Source: CAZGCA01 sp964524145
Lineage (GTDB): Bacteria > Hydrogenedentota > CAZGCA01
NCBI GenBank assembly: GCA_964524145.1
Contig: CAZGCA010000012.1
Location: 21,902 to 85,901 of the forward strand
Length of the DNA: 64,000 nt
Reading direction: 5' to 3'
The notes below the pieces were generated by a model, which did not search any database, was not told the origin of the DNA, and saw nothing but the letters and a program-made list of their open reading frames with translations. Of this stretch, positions 10,301 through 18,531 are shown in pieces; the first letter of the stretch is position 1, and every line of letters starts with the position of its first letter. The position numbers and the translations under genes were made by a program.

Positions 10301-13071
10301 ACGACATAGAGCGGCGCGGGAATCTCGCTCATTCTGGCCAGAGCCCACTCCTCAATGGCGTACTGGACGTTGTCCTGTGTTGCCGCACGGTCAATCTCAA
10401 TGCCAGCACCGACCTCTTCACCGGGCAATACGTCACGGATATAGTATATGTCTTCGTGGGCAAACCCACGATCCCGCAGTATGCTATAGACATAGTCCGC
10501 GGTCTTGGCGTGCTCGGGATGCCCCTCTGCATCATAGTCGTACCTGCCGAGGACAATGATGGCGTAGCCCGCGCCATCTCTGACAATCAGGCGAACCGCG
10601 TCATCGTCCTCATAGGCGGGCGAAGTAGCTCGTTCGAAATCGTCGTCCTCATCAAAGTTCGCCTGGAACTTCCAAGTGCCCGCATTGCTGAAATCCATGC
10701 CGGAGTTGAGAATGTCGAACGTGGCAACGCCCACCTCGGCACCCGTGGGCATTGTTTCGACTGCAGTCGTGGCCTGGAGCGCTTCACTCGGGGTCGCGGT
10801 ATGCCCGTCCGGATCCCTCCAGTACAGCTCGATTGTCCTTCCTTCCAGCAGATGTCTCAGCTCGCTGGGAATCGGCGCCATGAGCGTCGCCGTCGCTGTG
10901 AGCTCGTCGATTCCTCCTAGGCCGGCGGGTACCGAGGACGCCGATAACTCCAACGTAAGCGTAGGTGTTGCCTTGGCTACGGTAAACGCAACTGGCTCGC
11001 TGGTGGCTTCTGCGTAAGTCTCATCGCCGCCCCAAGACGCTATCACTTCCCAAGGGTCTCTGCCTTCCGACGCTTCCGCAGGATAGAACTTCCGCTCGTA
11101 ACTGTTATCAAGGTAGGTAACCTGGGCGCCCTCGGGAAAGTTCAAGAGAACCTGACCGGAAGGCAGTGTACAAGTAAATGCAGCACGGCCTCCCGCGACC
11201 GGCGCTGGCTCGATCACACCAGTGAGGGTCACAGGCCGGCCCAGTGTGACCGTCTCAGGTGTAACTGTCAGCGATATCGACGATGCCTGGGAACCGCTGC
11301 TACCGACGAGACACTCGTTGGAGACGGCCGGCGTACCGTCACCCTCACCGTCATGGGGCGTGACCGTGCAGAACCACACGTCTCCAACCGAGGTCGAACT
11401 GCTCTCTACCAGACTGGCGAGTTCCTTGTGAAACGCAGAACCGAACTCGTTGAAGTCATTTACGCCTTCGTACTTGACCCACCACTGGAAAGTGTAGGAG
11501 ACCGGGTCGCCGTCGGCGTCTGGGCTCCGTGTGGTGACCTGGCACACAAGGTTGGCCCCGGCGCCCGGTTGCTCCGGGAAAGACAGGGCCGGCGCCTCGG
11601 GCGTTGAGTTGACAATTGCGGTCCAATCCGACGCAGCACTGGAATACAGGATGCCGTTCCAACAGCGCACTGTACAGGTCCAGGTCTCATGCTTGCGCGT
11701 TAATGACCCATCGAGTCTGTCTGTCAGATTCTGTTTCGGCCCGTGGGCGATGGTCTCCGCACCATTAGACCAGATGTACTCGTACTGAGCAGTGCGCCCC
11801 TCGCCAACATCGCTTTCAGACGTAACCCTGCACATGATATCATCGGTCGTCTTGGGGCTGTCTCCCGTGGAGTCCGGCGTCACATCCACGACCGGCGGCG
11901 GAGGCTTGTCGGACTCTTGTGGATTCGTTCCGTTGGTGTACTCCTGAGCATTAGTGAGGCCGTCCCCGTCCGGATCCATATCGGCATTGTCTTCCAACGG
12001 ATCGAGTCCATTGGCGATCTCCCACCCGTCAGGCATTCCATCACCATCAGTGTCAGTCTCTATCCCCACCACTACTTCCCCGTCAGCCGTCTCGATAATG
12101 AGGTCATTCAGCTCCGCGCTCTCAAGGTGCAGCGGCGAACTCTGACCCGCGGTCGCCGAACTGCTTATCCTGAAGTGAAGTACCGCCAGACTCCCTGATC
12201 CTGCAAGGGCGCTTGCGCCGGACGACGCGGCCAGGACGCGATCCTCCCCCACATTGACGGTGGGAACTGTCCAGCCAGAGGTGAGCGTTCCATTCGATAC
12301 ACCCAAACACTCCAAAATGCTGCCATCGAATCCTAGGTCAAAGAAGTAGGAGAAGACGTTCGATGCGTCTTCCAGCATGATGGGCACATCAATCTCCGCA
12401 CCTGGACTGCCAGTCGTGGTTGCCGGGACCTGCATTACACTGGTCTGTTGTGTTGATGGGCGTTGGAGTTTGGAGCGAGGTTTGGCACCGCTGTCAGGCC
12501 CATAATCGTCACAGTTCAGGTCGGCCGGAAAACAGTCCAGCAACCTTACCTTCTTCTGAAGGATAATACTCGCATCGTAGGAACTGAGGGTTCCATTGCC
12601 GCTCACGTCAGCAGCCTGCGGAAATTCAGGACTCATAATCGATTCATCGATCGGGAATCTATCAATCAATCCAATTACCCACTGTAGTATCAGCGAGGCG
12701 TCATAGGCACCTGTATTACCCTCCCCGCTCAGTTCGCCCCACAGGCTACTCATCTCTCCAGGAATAAGCTGGAAGTCTACCGCGGCGACGCTTCCCGACC
12801 TGACAAATGTGGTCCGGGTATTACTTTGATATCCGGAAGCAGAAACCTGTATCGTGTAGGTGCCTGGAAACACATCCGGGAATACGTATGCTCCATGGCT
12901 TGAGGATGTGACGTTTATCGACCCCGGTGTGAGTGTGATCGTTGCCCCGACAATAGGCTCGCCTGTTACCGAATCAGTCACCGACCCAATTACCGCGCCT
13001 GGATTCACAGGCGCAAATGCGCTCGGACATAGCGCAAGGGCGATTACTAAGAAGAGCACGCCTCGCTTCAT
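7351..13071 (-). CDS. Giant secreted protein with cohesin-like domain, two dockerin regions and C13-like protease module
   Basis: The start is the ATG at 13071, with GGGGAG 9 nt upstream, giving 1,906 aa; an upstream in-frame start lacks this signal. Approximate order: signal peptide 1-20; carboxypeptidase regulatory-like 25-103; dockerin-like pair 110-180 (two YDAS-x-ILQ motifs); cohesin-like beta-sandwich 215-328 (IDVPIML...FDLGFDG...GSGSLAVLHFRI); TSP3 340-390; Ig-like 400-700; C13/caspase-like module 835-1085 with LDHGS His near 928 and YGACHAGTF Cys near 981; FN3-like 1220-1320; second regulatory-like domain 1330-1410; cadherin/VCBS-like 1415-1608; TSP3 repeats 1610-1840; C-terminal dockerin 1845-1906. 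A cohesin and dockerins in one protein would let it act as both receptor and ligand in a surface complex. The core is paralogous to the giant gene at 1020-6779, and the last codons are nearly identical in DNA. The cohesin call is by pattern only. Confidence 0.87.
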   Translation of the reverse strand: MKRGVLFLVIALALCPSAFAPVNPGAVIGSVTDSVTGEPIVGATITLTPGSINVTSSSHGAYVFPDVFPGTYTIQVSASGYQSNTRTTFVRSGSVAAVDFQLIPGEMSSLWGELSGEGNTGAYDASLILQWVIGLIDRFPIDESIMSPEFPQAADVSGNGTLSSYDASIILQKKVRLLDCFPADLNCDDYGPDSGAKPRSKLQRPSTQQTSVMQVPATTTGSPGAEIDVPIMLEDASNVFSYFFDLGFDGSILECLGVSNGTLTSGWTVPTVNVGEDRVLAASSGASALAGSGSLAVLHFRISSSATAGQSSPLHLESAELNDLIIETADGEVVVGIETDTDGDGMPDGWEIANGLDPLEDNADMDPDGDGLTNAQEYTNGTNPQESDKPPPPVVDVTPDSTGDSPKTTDDIMCRVTSESDVGEGRTAQYEYIWSNGAETIAHGPKQNLTDRLDGSLTRKHETWTCTVRCWNGILYSSAASDWTAIVNSTPEAPALSFPEQPGAGANLVCQVTTRSPDADGDPVSYTFQWWVKYEGVNDFNEFGSAFHKELASLVESSSTSVGDVWFCTVTPHDGEGDGTPAVSNECLVGSSGSQASSISLTVTPETVTLGRPVTLTGVIEPAPVAGGRAAFTCTLPSGQVLLNFPEGAQVTYLDNSYERKFYPAEASEGRDPWEVIASWGGDETYAEATSEPVAFTVAKATPTLTLELSASSVPAGLGGIDELTATATLMAPIPSELRHLLEGRTIELYWRDPDGHTATPSEALQATTAVETMPTGAEVGVATFDILNSGMDFSNAGTWKFQANFDEDDDFERATSPAYEDDDAVRLIVRDGAGYAIIVLGRYDYDAEGHPEHAKTADYVYSILRDRGFAHEDIYYIRDVLPGEEVGAGIEIDRAATQDNVQYAIEEWALARMSEIPAPLYVVFLDHGSEEVFHIYSTQDKDRYITPDDVAGYFAALRTGLHQTNPEAAEEEMVFIYGACHAGTFIPSLSDQERMVVTSCGPEEVSHRGVVDPDDDIRDGEVFITELFRNASRGRTLKRSFELAAEKVGEYTAERSNIGESDRLQHPLLDDPGERAEQLVLGFGSNAGRSVGWLYATPTVIGPDEIIDVLEARADRDHLAGDYVAWVEVKTPSYLGSTVVDPSNPDSQEVVEMPRISYNAAISDLDTGTFGWTVFDLSQEVDFGVPGTYKVFYYITDPHTGETSSYLLTTIYQAQEGNQAPLPVTLVYPDNDALMGSMPVFAWEETSDPEGNMFTYRLEVSEDSEFPEEGTIVKGGLLETVAVTTVADGIEDLQTYYWRVIPVDQFGATPANNAVRMFTTDFLNGDAQGSIVGRVSDSFSGTVIVGATITATPGPGIGRSDSQGKYVVSNLAKGTHVVEASAQGYHSRTGEAEVPAGKVAEADFRLERVKQPPVCQPINPVEFDEDGRDTSIDLDDYVSDADNPDAELSWTHSGAIEVAVQIHPSTHAVTLSPASNWHGGETIAFTCTDPGGLWDSTELELTVESVNDEPWINPPIPDPLSVETSVARIYDLSEYEHDVEDADTDLVWSVSAFDTSLFDAAIDQATDELTITPVDDIEGSHSIDLVLHDSEGGTASKSIEVMVSADMDEDGMLDAWEKEHGLDDASEDADADGLTNLEEYDLHTDPGDRDTDDDLLDDGDEVNTHGTDPRDSDSDDDGLEDGDEVNRGTDPIDIDSDNDGLEDGHEVNFYGTEPDNTDSDDDGMPDGWEGWYDCAPTINDASADIDSDSLTNIEEYELGTLPNNNDTDHDALRDGNEINDYGTNPLNADTDGDALRDGNEVNDYGTNPTLRDTDGDEFWDNVEIDTGTNPLIPNDHPEHSGVPRDVNCDGTVNALDVQLVINSALRIDIPYPASFSDLNVDTLCNAVDVQLVINTALGMDVSEQV

Positions 13072-13304
13072 TAAGCCTAACTCCCCACTCCAAACATCCA
13101 CAGTCCCGACTTTCTCCTAGAGACGACTCTCCCGCGATGATAGCACGGAAAACCCCCTCCGTCAAGCCGAAACTCGGTCGAGTGACGAAGAGTCTTGGCA
13201 ACACTTTGCGCTGTCTTCCTGGTGGGGAAAGCGTTTCCTGCTGGAAATGGCGCGACAGGTGCGATTGCCGCGTGCGCACCGGCTCCAAGTGACGACGCAT
13301 TCGG

Positions 13305-13376
13305 GGAATCGGAATCGGTCCGCTCCGGTTAGAGAATCTCTTTGTGATACTTCGTCCACAGGCGACGCACGACCTC
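13305..13376. repeat. 72-bp dispersed repeat, copy 2 (GH89 3' end)
   Basis: This is the intact partner of the repeat at 6948-7019. It covers the 3' terminal codons of the GH89 gene, its stop at 13329 and 24 bp of flank. The shared 9-mer CACGACCTC (plus strand) at its right end also occurs at 6664-6672, in the 5' part of the first giant gene, and marks the recombination point. Confidence 0.85.
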
Positions 13377-15521
13377 GACGGCGTCGCCCTCTGGTTGGTC
13401 TGGAAACGGGTCGCTCTTGTGCGTCCACTGTTCTTCCCAGGTCCGTAGTTCCTGCTCGAACGATTCCGCGTCAAACGGTTCCCCGTCGGCAAGCGAGCGG
13501 TCCAGATCATCGAGGAACATCTCCCAACGAGGCAGATAGAAGCTCTTTGTCAAGCCCGACCACTGCTTCCGTGCGTAGTCGTGCAGCACGCTGTCGCGCG
13601 GGCCCCACAACGTGATCTGGTTCCGGGCGTTCCATTCATAGAGCCGTTCTTCCTCGCCGCTTGTCGGCCAGCGGTTTGCGTCGGCAAGCCACCGGCCGAG
13701 CAGGAACTCCTCCCGTGTGGCGAGCAGCTCGTCCATGTCGCGCAGCAATCCGAGAAACCGTTCGCCTGCGGATGCCAGACTCTCCCGATCCTTCTTCTTG
13801 TACGCGGTCACGATATCGCGGTACAGGTACCGGGCGCGGTTGTCCAGAACCTGCCGCGCGACGTTGACCAGGTCGTACCGGTAGGTGTCGGCATCTCCCA
13901 GCTCGCGGGCGCACCCCAACAAGAACTGCCACGCGCGGGCCAGTTCGGTGGGCTCGTACGGTTTTCCGGCCCGCATTCGTGAGGCGGGAATCGACAAGGT
14001 CGGCCGAGAACAGATGACCGAGTTTGTTCGCCCGGGCACACGGTACGCGGTCTCGAGCAGCCGTTGCCACGCCCGGTCGGCGTTCCGGCTGGTTCCTCCG
14101 TAGCGGCGATGAGCATACTCAGAGATCCACTGGCCGAGGTCGGGCTGTTCCGGGGACCAGATCATCTCGCCCAACAAATCATACACGACCGGATTGTAGC
14201 CGAGCCCCTCCATAAGGAACCCCACTCCGGACAGTTTCCCGCGCTGCGGACTGGTGACGGCATTGGAAAGTCCTTCGGAGATTTGTGGGAGACCGCCGTG
14301 GAGGCTGACCACGTTGCCAAAATCCTGGATGATGCACCACAGCCAGGGTTTGCCGTAGAATGCTTCCGTCTGTTTCCACACAGGACTCGTCTCGCACATC
14401 AGGTCAAGGAGGATCATACGGTCGTCCGGGACGGCACCGAGCAGCGCTTTCCCCTGAGGAGGCTGCCAGAACCTTGGGTTGTTGACGAATATCCAGCCTT
14501 GCATCACCCAGGTCGCCTCGGGGTCGCCCGCTTTCATGGCGTTGTAGACTGCGCCGCCCATGTTCGAGAGAAACGCTGGATCGTTGCTCGGCGGCGACAT
14601 CTCGATAAACGTGTCCGACGCGTAGAGATGGTCCGTGCCGTACAGCCGCGTTTGCTCCTCGACGAAGGCCTTGCCGACGCGCTCGAACAGCGGGTCGAGC
14701 GGGTCGAGGAAGACCGTGCCCGGAAATCCGCACCAGCTCGGGAGCTGCTGGAACTTCGCTTCGGGAAACTTCTCTTTCAGTGCAGGCGGGACATGGCCGG
14801 TAAACCCCTGTAGCACCGGGGTCATGCCAAGCTCGCGTTCCCGGGCGAGGATCTTCTTCTCGAGCTCGACGTGCTGATCGATCCAACCCTGCGGCAGCGG
14901 TCCTCCCCACCCGTCCATGCAACCCATCCAACCGAACGGCAGGTACGCGGGACCGACGAAGAACGTGCCGATCTCGTCTTCGGTCAACCCCAGTGTGCGG
15001 TACACCGCTTGCCAGACCGCTTCCTGGCCGGTGACCGCCAACGGCATGTTGATGCCGTGGAGCGCCATCCAGTCGATGAGCCGCTCCCACTGAGGCCAAT
15101 CCCACCAGGCCATCGAGTAGCTGAAAGCGCAGTAGTTGAAACAGTACCGGTACCTGAACGGGCTCACGATGCGGACGTTCTCGCCGACCGGCGGCAGCGG
15201 ATCGGCAAGGTCCAGCTGGTTGCCGCACAGCGACACGGTCGCGTTGCAGTACCGTCTCAGATACCAGTTGAGAGCGGAGGAAATGGCGACCCCGCTCGAT
15301 CCGCGCAAGATTATCTTGCCCCCTTCTGCGGTTTCGATCTCGAAGACGTCCCGGCCATTGTCTTTGGGGATCGACACAAGCTCGAACAGGTCCGCCTTGT
15401 CGGGGATCAGTCTCTGCAACACGCCCCGGGCCGCGTCTTCCGGTTCCAACACCCCGGCAAACGCTCCGCTGCTCAGGGCAAACACCGATAGCAGCACCGT
15501 CACCCTTACGCGTCTGGACAT
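13329..15521 (-). CDS. Secreted alpha-N-acetylglucosaminidase, GH89 family
   Basis: This 730-aa protein resembles NAGLU/GH89 exo-enzymes that remove terminal alpha-linked GlcNAc, as in heparan sulfate or mucin-type glycans. The start at 15521 is chosen because it begins a clean signal peptide (VTVLLSVFALSSGAFA) and has GGAG 7 nt upstream; the frame extends further without such a signal. An N-terminal alpha/beta domain precedes the TIM barrel. Landmarks are YRYCFNYCAFSYSMAWWDW, NMPLAVTGQEAVWQ, the acidic motif SDTFIEMSPP (Glu near 307) and GVGFLMEGLGYNPVVYDLL (Glu near 438), which correspond to the two catalytic glutamates of the family. An alpha-helical C-terminal domain follows. It lies just upstream of a giant dockerin protein but carries no dockerin itself. 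Its last codons are duplicated in the scar ORF at 6779-7126. Confidence 0.93.
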   Translation of the reverse strand: MSRRVRVTVLLSVFALSSGAFAGVLEPEDAARGVLQRLIPDKADLFELVSIPKDNGRDVFEIETAEGGKIILRGSSGVAISSALNWYLRRYCNATVSLCGNQLDLADPLPPVGENVRIVSPFRYRYCFNYCAFSYSMAWWDWPQWERLIDWMALHGINMPLAVTGQEAVWQAVYRTLGLTEDEIGTFFVGPAYLPFGWMGCMDGWGGPLPQGWIDQHVELEKKILARERELGMTPVLQGFTGHVPPALKEKFPEAKFQQLPSWCGFPGTVFLDPLDPLFERVGKAFVEEQTRLYGTDHLYASDTFIEMSPPSNDPAFLSNMGGAVYNAMKAGDPEATWVMQGWIFVNNPRFWQPPQGKALLGAVPDDRMILLDLMCETSPVWKQTEAFYGKPWLWCIIQDFGNVVSLHGGLPQISEGLSNAVTSPQRGKLSGVGFLMEGLGYNPVVYDLLGEMIWSPEQPDLGQWISEYAHRRYGGTSRNADRAWQRLLETAYRVPGRTNSVICSRPTLSIPASRMRAGKPYEPTELARAWQFLLGCARELGDADTYRYDLVNVARQVLDNRARYLYRDIVTAYKKKDRESLASAGERFLGLLRDMDELLATREEFLLGRWLADANRWPTSGEEERLYEWNARNQITLWGPRDSVLHDYARKQWSGLTKSFYLPRWEMFLDDLDRSLADGEPFDAESFEQELRTWEEQWTHKSDPFPDQPEGDAVEVVRRLWTKYHKEIL

Positions 15522-15644
15522 TCCTCTGCTCCGTGCTCGAAAGTGTGATGCGTTATGGTAGCCGAAAACTCCCACTGATGTGCTCGATATATCGCTCGAA
15601 ACACGGCTCAAGGCCAACATCCCTACAACGCTTGATGCGGAAGC

Positions 15645-16760
15645 TCAATACGTGCAGTCACTGATCGCGTCGCCGAAAATCTTCAGTTTCTCGGGCGGCG
15701 TCTCGAAGAAGTGGTCGGCCATCGAACAGATATACCCGCCGTTGTAGCCGACTTTCTCGAACAGCTCGAACACCTTGTCGCGGATCTGCTGTTCTGTACC
15801 GCCGGTGAGGACGCTGAACTGATCCACGCCCCCGATCAATGCGACGCGGTCGCCGACTTTCTCCTTAAACTCCCACGGTTCCTGGTTGCCCCCAATGCTG
15901 GGCGGAGCGAGCGTCTCCGAAACATCACAGCCGTTGGCCACGATCATCTCCTCGATCGCAAGCGTACCGCCGCAGGTGTGGTACGTGACCTTGAATCCCA
16001 GGCCGTGAAGGGCGTCGTGCAGCTTGCGATCGTAGGGCAGGCAGAACTCCTCGTGAATAGCCGGCGAGATGAGCGTCGAAGACGAGGCGCCGCCGCCCGT
16101 TTCGATCAGGTCGAACTTCGCTCCGTTGAGAGACTCGACAAACTGGAGCTTCTTCTCCAGCAGGGTTTTCAGAAGCTCGTGTACCCAATCGGGTTTATCG
16201 ATACAGGCAAGTATAAGATCGTTGACATCCACCAGACAGCATGCGTGCTGCCAGCACCCTGCCTGGTCACCCCACACAAACCCGCGCAGGATACCGCGGT
16301 CACCAATCTCGTCGTAGACCGCGCTTACCTGAGTCAGATCGATCTCAGATACCGGCATGTATTTGTCGATCAGTGCGATATCATCATCATGCCTCACCAT
16401 GTATTCGGTGAACCACGTGGTCATGCGGTTACCCGCCGTCTTGTAGGTTAACCTCCCTTCAGGCGTCCGGACGGTGTGGTGGTTGATTCGGTTGTCCGGG
16501 TCGTCGCTGACGATCTCGACTTCGTCGACCCACTGTGGTGTGTTTAGCACCGTTAAATCGGCGTCAGGCAACCAGAACTGGCCCATGTCCTCGAAATACT
16601 GGATCTGGGCGTCCAGACCGAATCTTGCGAACGCTTCCAGCTCGCTGATGCTTCCCATATACTTGTCAAGATGGTATGGCTGCCACTGGTGAACCGATGC
16701 GGGCAGACGGTCTGGTTTACCCCCATCCAACGCACAAAGCATACGTTCCTTGCTTGTCAT
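15645..16760 (-). CDS. UroD/MtaA-family protein (uroporphyrinogen decarboxylase-like)
   Basis: This is a 371-aa TIM-barrel protein of the uroporphyrinogen decarboxylase superfamily. The ATG at 16760 has GGGAG 8 nt upstream and is preferred over a GTG five codons earlier. A YHTCGG motif (His near 261, Cys near 263) corresponds to the zinc-binding site of cobamide-dependent methyltransferases such as MtaA, rather than to a true HemE, and the protein lacks the usual HemE N-terminal Arg-rich signature. Such paralogues are numerous in PVC and Hydrogenedentota genomes and often sit beside glycan or methyl-group genes. The substrate cannot be told from sequence. It precedes the GH89 gene on the same strand with a gap of about 120 bp, so co-transcription is possible. 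Confidence 0.85.
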   Translation of the reverse strand: MTSKERMLCALDGGKPDRLPASVHQWQPYHLDKYMGSISELEAFARFGLDAQIQYFEDMGQFWLPDADLTVLNTPQWVDEVEIVSDDPDNRINHHTVRTPEGRLTYKTAGNRMTTWFTEYMVRHDDDIALIDKYMPVSEIDLTQVSAVYDEIGDRGILRGFVWGDQAGCWQHACCLVDVNDLILACIDKPDWVHELLKTLLEKKLQFVESLNGAKFDLIETGGGASSSTLISPAIHEEFCLPYDRKLHDALHGLGFKVTYHTCGGTLAIEEMIVANGCDVSETLAPPSIGGNQEPWEFKEKVGDRVALIGGVDQFSVLTGGTEQQIRDKVFELFEKVGYNGGYICSMADHFFETPPEKLKIFGDAISDCTY

Positions 16761-16909
16761 GGCATGAACTCCCACATGTTACTACGTTCTACCCGGGCTT
16801 CTGACGCGTGCCCGGTTATGACAGGCGTCTTACCTTAACGGGCGACGGTGCCGCCACTCAGAGGGCACGTGTCATCGAGGCCGACAGAGCAAGCCGTGAG
16901 CCGTTCTGC

Positions 16910-17374
16910 TCAGGAGGAGCCTTCGCCGAGTTCCTCGAGAATTGAAACGAGCTCTTCGGATGACGTGGCGGATTTGAGCCGTGCTATTTTCTCCTTATCT
17001 TTTCCGATAAAAGCCACTGCCGTGAGCGCTTTGAGGTACGTCGTCGATTCACCGTGCGGGGCAACAATGAGGAAGATCAAATGGCAGGGCTTCCCATCGA
17101 CCGAGTCGAAATCTATACCATCCTTTGAAACACCCAGAGCGGCGACAAGCTCGCTTACGCCATCCGTTCTCGCATGCGGTATGGCAATCCCGTTTGCGAC
17201 ACCGGTGCTGGCCTGTTTCTCTCTATCGATGACGGCAGAGTATATGGCCTCCCTGTCGGCGGTTATTCCGCTGTCCATTATGAGGTCGATCAGATCCTCA
17301 ATCACTGTCCATTTGTCGACATCCGAGATATCGAGTTTGATCGTTTGCTTTGATAGTACCCTCTCCAAGAGCAT
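16910..17374 (-). CDS. PTS EIIA (fructose/nitrogen-type) domain protein
   Basis: This is a 154-aa single-domain EIIA protein of the mannitol/fructose/Ntr family. The ATG at 17374 has GGAGG 9 nt upstream; a TTG three codons earlier is less likely. The phospho-acceptor His is in GIAIPHART (near 67), inside the conserved surroundings TGVANGIAIPHA. No EIIB, EIIC, HPr or EI gene is in the window, so a regulatory role (EIIA-Ntr-like) is more likely than sugar transport. It is the last gene of the V-ATPase run, 30 nt after uspA, which suggests a link between phosphorylation state and ion pumping. That link is inference. Confidence 0.87.
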   Translation of the reverse strand: MLLERVLSKQTIKLDISDVDKWTVIEDLIDLIMDSGITADREAIYSAVIDREKQASTGVANGIAIPHARTDGVSELVAALGVSKDGIDFDSVDGKPCHLIFLIVAPHGESTTYLKALTAVAFIGKDKEKIARLKSATSSEELVSILEELGEGSS

Positions 17375-17404
17375 CACCAACAACCTCCGCTATCTGATCC
17401 CAGG

Positions 17405-17893
17405 TCATACTGAATCGTAAAGATCTTCAACTATCGTCTCTCCTTTGACAACGAGCACGGGACACTCCGCCCGTCTCAATATCATCTCAGCTTCGTCATA
17501 GAACGAATCCTTCCTACTCAACGCCTCTTCTATCTCACCTATGATGATGAGACTCGCATCCATCTGTTTTGCCGTGTCAACAACCTCCCGGTGGACGTTC
17601 CCTTTAAGCAGCTCGGTCGTAATGCTCACATCTTTCTTCGCTGCCAGTCGTTCCACAAACGACAGATACCTTTTGCCGTCCTCTTCCAGGTCGCGCTCGA
17701 GGTCGAGCCCTTCTTCTTCAATGAACACCTTTGCCCGCAACAGTTCGTCGAGCATCTTCTCGTTGACGACGTAGACCGCGTGCAGCTCGGCCCCGTACTG
17801 TTTGGCAAGCGCAACAGCGTAACGGGCTGCAGCAAGCGCCGCTTCAGTCGCATCCACGTATAGAAGAATCTTCCCCAAAGGCGTAACGGCCAT
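17405..17893 (-). CDS. Universal stress protein, UspA family
   Basis: This is a 162-aa single Usp domain. It starts KILLYVDATEAALAAARYAV and ends with the segment EMILRRAECPVLVVKGE, both typical of UspA. The usual ATP-binding G-x2-G-x9-G-S/T signature is poorly preserved (IIGEIEEALSRKDSFYDEAE), so nucleotide binding is doubtful. The ATG at 17893 follows an AGGAGG that overlaps the last codons of atpD, so it is tightly coupled to the ATPase operon. Such Usp proteins often accompany transporters as regulators; this is family knowledge, not visible here. Confidence 0.88.
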   Translation of the reverse strand: MAVTPLGKILLYVDATEAALAAARYAVALAKQYGAELHAVYVVNEKMLDELLRAKVFIEEEGLDLERDLEEDGKRYLSFVERLAAKKDVSITTELLKGNVHREVVDTAKQMDASLIIIGEIEEALSRKDSFYDEAEMILRRAECPVLVVKGETIVEDLYDSV

Positions 17894-17900
17894 TGCCTCA

Positions 17901-18530
17901 TCACCTCCTGCGAGCTTCGAGTCTGTCCTTTACGAGCTTCAGGATGAAGAACGCTTCTCTATCGGCTTCCTCAAGTGAATCCTCGACATACTTTATCGTT
18001 TCCTCGTAGTCGGGAATGAATATTTTCTCGAGCGCGTTCACTCGTCGTATGGTTTTCTGAATCTCCCTGGCAAGTCTTATGACTGATATTCTCGATTCCG
18101 CGAGCGCGGCAATCGCCGTGAGCGCGTTCTTGAACCTCACTACGGCCTCATCGGTCCAGACCGAGGTCGATTGGGGACCATAGTGTGGCGTGTTGTCTTT
18201 GAGACTGAGCTTTGCCGCCGGGATCGCCACCCCCATGATTCTTCTTTCTCTCAAGGCGATATCAGACTCGATGTTGACGGCTCGTGCGGCGGAACTGACT
18301 CCCGCCGTGCCGCTGGCGAGCTCGGCCTCTCTGAACGAAACGAACGCGTGCGCCAATTCCTCATCGACCTTCTTCTGCGCCTCGACGGCACGTGCCGTAA
18401 ACCGCTTGAGCTCAACGACGAGAATCTCCCGTTTCTGCTCGAGCATCTCGTATCCCTCTTGCGCAAACGATAGGTCGTTCTTGAGGTTGATAAGGTTCGT
18501 CCTTGTAGGGGCGATTTCGTACCGTGCCAT
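17901..18530 (-). CDS. atpD: V/A-type ATPase subunit D
   Basis: This 209-aa protein is the central-stalk rotor subunit of the V/A-type ATPase, the counterpart of F-type gamma. It is two long coiled-coil helices: the N-terminal segment PTRTNLINLKNDLSFAQEGY and the C-terminal segment starting RRVNALEKIFIPDYEETIKY are the family hallmarks. The ATG at 18530 is one base after the stop of subunit B. It is cytoplasmic and couples catalytic A3B3 rotation to the membrane ring. Confidence 0.95.
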   Translation of the reverse strand: MARYEIAPTRTNLINLKNDLSFAQEGYEMLEQKREILVVELKRFTARAVEAQKKVDEELAHAFVSFREAELASGTAGVSSAARAVNIESDIALRERRIMGVAIPAAKLSLKDNTPHYGPQSTSVWTDEAVVRFKNALTAIAALAESRISVIRLAREIQKTIRRVNALEKIFIPDYEETIKYVEDSLEEADREAFFILKLVKDRLEARRR

Positions 18531-18531
18531 C

